Of a stretch of 6,590 nucleotides of DNA, positions 4,726 to 6,590 are shown piece after piece. Each line of letters starts with the position of its first letter. Position 1 is the first letter of the stretch. This DNA is from JAZLIT01 sp045617525 (GTDB lineage Bacteria > Bacillota > Bacilli > Bacillales_A > Planococcaceae), in contig JAZLIT010000028.1 in the NCBI GenBank assembly GCA_045617525.1, positions 1-6,590 of the forward strand, read 5' to 3'. The notes under the pieces were generated by a model, which was given only the letters and a program-made list of their open reading frames with translations, searched no databases and was not told the DNA's origin. The position numbers were made by a program, and so were the translations under genes.

Positions 4726-5205
4726 ATGAAGGACAGTAATAGCCTCGAAACCCTAAAGGACATTATTAAAAGCGCTAACGTAGCAATGCTCGTTACTATC
4801 AACGAAGAACAGCGCATTGTCGCTCGCCCGATGAAATTGCAAGAAGTTGAATTCGATGGGGATCTATGGTTTTTAACGATGAAGGACACTGAGAAATACG
4901 ATGAGATTAAACATAATGATCATGTAAATGTCATTATTGCAGACAGATCTTTTGCTTCCATTAGTGGTACTGCCGAAATTGTTAACGACCAAGACAAGAT
5001 AAAAGAATTTTGGAATAAGGCATACCAAGTAATGTTTGACCTCGACTATACAGACCCTCGCATCACGCTCATAAAGGTCCATGCAGAAACAGCTGAATAT
5101 TGGGATACTGGTGGAACAATAAAATCAGCAATTAACTTTGCAAAAACAATGTTTGGCAAGGATGATGACGATAAGGATGACTCGAATCAAACCATTACAT
5201 TGTAA
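4726..5205 (+). CDS. ydaG: General stress protein, pyridoxamine 5'-phosphate oxidase-like (YdaG/GSP26 family)
   Basis: A 159-residue cytoplasmic protein of the FMN-binding split-barrel fold, resembling B. subtilis general stress protein 26 (YdaG). Typical features are the first strand NVAMLVTINEEQRIVARPM (residues 18-36, Arg34 in the ARPM turn that contacts the flavin phosphate in relatives), DLWFLTMKDTEKYDEI at about 46-61, VNVIIADRSFASISGTAEI at 67-85, the DPRITLIKV strand at 110-118, and AEYWDTGG at 123-130. The tail is strongly acidic (KDDDDKDD). The family binds FMN or related flavins; the physiological reaction is not established. The ATG is fixed by AAAGGAGTG 8 bases upstream. It is a single-gene unit between a decayed minus-strand patch and a convergent transporter, ending in a shared terminator. 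Confidence 0.87.
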   Translation: MKDSNSLETLKDIIKSANVAMLVTINEEQRIVARPMKLQEVEFDGDLWFLTMKDTEKYDEIKHNDHVNVIIADRSFASISGTAEIVNDQDKIKEFWNKAYQVMFDLDYTDPRITLIKVHAETAEYWDTGGTIKSAINFAKTMFGKDDDDKDDSNQTITL

Positions 5206-5243
5206 AATTGAAACAATAAATACTCAATATTAACGAATTAAAA

Positions 5244-5284
5244 AGCGCAAACCATAATTAAACTTGGTTTGCGCTCTTCTTTTT
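5244..5284. terminator. Bidirectional terminator between the stress gene and brnQ
   Basis: An 11-bp perfect stem, AGCGCAAACCA (5244-5254) with TGGTTTGCGCT (5265-5275), and a 10-base loop. On the plus strand it is followed by CTTC and then TTTTT (5280-5284). On the minus strand the AAAAA at 5240-5244 becomes a T-tail. It can serve both the plus-strand stress gene ending at 5205 and the minus-strand brnQ ending at 5295. Confidence 0.9.
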
Positions 5285-5294
5285 AATTCATTCT

Positions 5295-6590
5295 TTATTC
5301 TTTTACTATCGAGTAAATATAACCAATCCCAGCACCAATGACCGCTGGCACCATCCAGCCTAAGCCCAAACTATAAAACGGTAAATACGCCGCGTAAAAT
5401 TCTGAAATGGCATTAAATACGCCAACCTCAGCCCCTGCAACACTATTAACAAGTGCATTATAGCCATCGATTACACTAATAAAGAATGTCACGACCATTG
5501 CACCAACGTAAACCGGTTGACGATTATTGAATAATGATGCAGTCAGTGCTAATACAATTAGCACAATCGCTAATGGATATAAGAACATTAGCACAGGCAC
5601 CGCGAATTTAATAATGTTCGTCAAGCCAACGTTTGCAATCCCAAACGACACTGCACATAAAATGAACACAAACCATTTATAGCTCACTTTCGGGAACACA
5701 TCATGGAAAAACTCACTACACGCAGTAATCAGTCCAATACTTGTTTTCAAGCAGGCTAATACAATAATGAACGCAAGTAAAATCGCACCAAACGAACCGA
5801 AGTAATGCTTCGCAACTGCTGCGAAGATTAATCCGCCATTATCAAAATTGCCAATCACATCCACGCTCGAAGCACCCATGTATGTAATCAAGCCGTAAAT
5901 AAGTGTCATCAGCCCCATCGCGAAAATGCCGGCCTTCCATGTTGCTTTAGCGATATCTTTTTTCTCGGTGATGCCTGCACGCTTTATGGCATTAATAACG
6001 ATAATCCCAAATGCTAGTGATGCCAGTGCATCCATCGTATTATAGCCTTCCTTAAAACCTGTTATAAACGCGGCATCCACATACGTACCAGTAGGCGATT
6101 GGAAAGCTCCCATCGGCTTCACTATACTAATAATAATAAGCACAAATAAAAACACTAAAAACGCAGGTGTTAAATATTTACCGATAATATCCATAATTTT
6201 CGCTGGGTTTAATGAAAAATAATACACAATTGCAAAGAACACCAAGCTAAAAACAGCTAAAAACAGTGTCACTTGATCGGCCGCAATAAACGGCTCAAAA
6301 CCTACCGTAAAGGGCACCGTCGCAGTTCGTGGAATCGCAAAAAATGGTCCGATTGTTAAATAAAGAGCCATCGCAAATGTGACACCGAACACTGGATGCA
6401 CTCGATTTGCTAAATCACGTAGGCCATTACTTCCTGATAGTCCAATTGCTAAAATACCTAAAAACGGCAATCCAATCGCCGTCACTAAAAAGCCGATTAA
6501 CGCTGCCCAAAAGTTAGTGCCTGATAATTGTCCAAGTAGAATAGGAAAGATTAAGTTCCCAGCCCCAAAAAACATACCAAACAGCATCGT
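5295..6590 (-). CDS. brnQ: Branched-chain amino acid transport system II carrier protein (5' end cut by window)
   Basis: A very hydrophobic protein of the LIVCS family that imports leucine, isoleucine and valine with a cation. At least 430 residues are present with about 12 membrane helices. The opening MLFGMFFGAGNLIFPILLG is the conserved first helix of BrnQ. Further family segments are the FAIPRTATVPFTVGFEPF region (about residues 82-99), TMDALASLAFGIIVINAIK near 184-202, and LACLKTSIGLITACSEFF near 276-293. The ATG at 6587 is probably internal: in BrnQ proteins this helix is preceded by roughly 10-20 residues, and the frame stays open to the window edge (the preceding codon is Thr). The usual length is about 440. 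The C-terminus ends IYSIVKE just before the shared terminator. The patch is visibly richer in G+C than the Nudix region. Exact substrate preference cannot be read from sequence. Confidence 0.92.
   Translation of the reverse strand, partial: TMLFGMFFGAGNLIFPILLGQLSGTNFWAALIGFLVTAIGLPFLGILAIGLSGSNGLRDLANRVHPVFGVTFAMALYLTIGPFFAIPRTATVPFTVGFEPFIAADQVTLFLAVFSLVFFAIVYYFSLNPAKIMDIIGKYLTPAFLVFLFVLIIISIVKPMGAFQSPTGTYVDAAFITGFKEGYNTMDALASLAFGIIVINAIKRAGITEKKDIAKATWKAGIFAMGLMTLIYGLITYMGASSVDVIGNFDNGGLIFAAVAKHYFGSFGAILLAFIIVLACLKTSIGLITACSEFFHDVFPKVSYKWFVFILCAVSFGIANVGLTNIIKFAVPVLMFLYPLAIVLIVLALTASLFNNRQPVYVGAMVVTFFISVIDGYNALVNSVAGAEVGVFNAISEFYAAYLPFYSLGLGWMVPAVIGAGIGYIYSIVKE

Noticed and set aside
4611..4889. 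92-codon minus-strand open frame overlapping the start of the stress gene
   Set aside because: It runs opposite conserved coding sequence and the promoter region of the stress gene and resembles nothing known.

Overview
The window looks like a stretch of chromosome from a low-GC Gram-positive bacterium of the order Bacillales. The closest feel is the Planococcaceae/Caryophanaceae group (Lysinibacillus or Solibacillus type), but that genus-level guess is inference. It rests on strong AGGAGG-type ribosome sites, GTG starts, T-tailed hairpin terminators, and the kinds of protein present: a membrane-anchored CopC followed by CopD, YhdT-PanF, a YdaG-like general stress protein and BrnQ.

Layout from left to right. 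(1) 1-734, minus strand: a copper pair, copC followed directly by the 5' end of a copD-like gene that runs off the left edge. (2) 735-1487: a gene-free divergent intergenic region. It holds a striking tandem array at 968-1334 of nine 40-41 bp units, each made of two related ~20 bp halves, followed by a degenerate half-unit that folds into a small hairpin. (3) 1488-3199, plus strand: a two-gene operon, a YhdT-family small membrane protein overlapping by 4 bp a sodium/pantothenate symporter (PanF), closed by a strong terminator at 3225-3254. (4) 3264-4551, minus strand: an AT-rich accessory patch with one intact Nudix hydrolase and the remains of three other genes. These are the first codons of an isochorismatase-family hydrolase, the C-terminal lobe of an APH-type phosphotransferase (its start overlapping the Nudix stop), and the frameshifted start of a class I SAM-dependent methyltransferase. 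(5) 4726-5205, plus strand: a pyridoxamine-phosphate-oxidase-like general stress protein with a plausible SigB-type promoter. (6) 5244-5284: a terminator shared by convergent genes. (7) 5295-6590, minus strand: a BrnQ branched-chain amino acid carrier that lacks only its first residues because the window ends.

The conserved genes are mainly concerned with transport and homeostasis across the membrane: copper handling, pantothenate uptake for coenzyme A, and branched-chain amino acid uptake. They do not form one pathway. The accessory patch between panF and the stress gene appears to be a site of repeated gene gain and decay.

I do not see a complete new defence or mobile system. The part least explained by known gene families is the 41-bp array between the copper and pantothenate operons; after that come the three gene remnants, which ordinary ORF calling would miss or mislabel.
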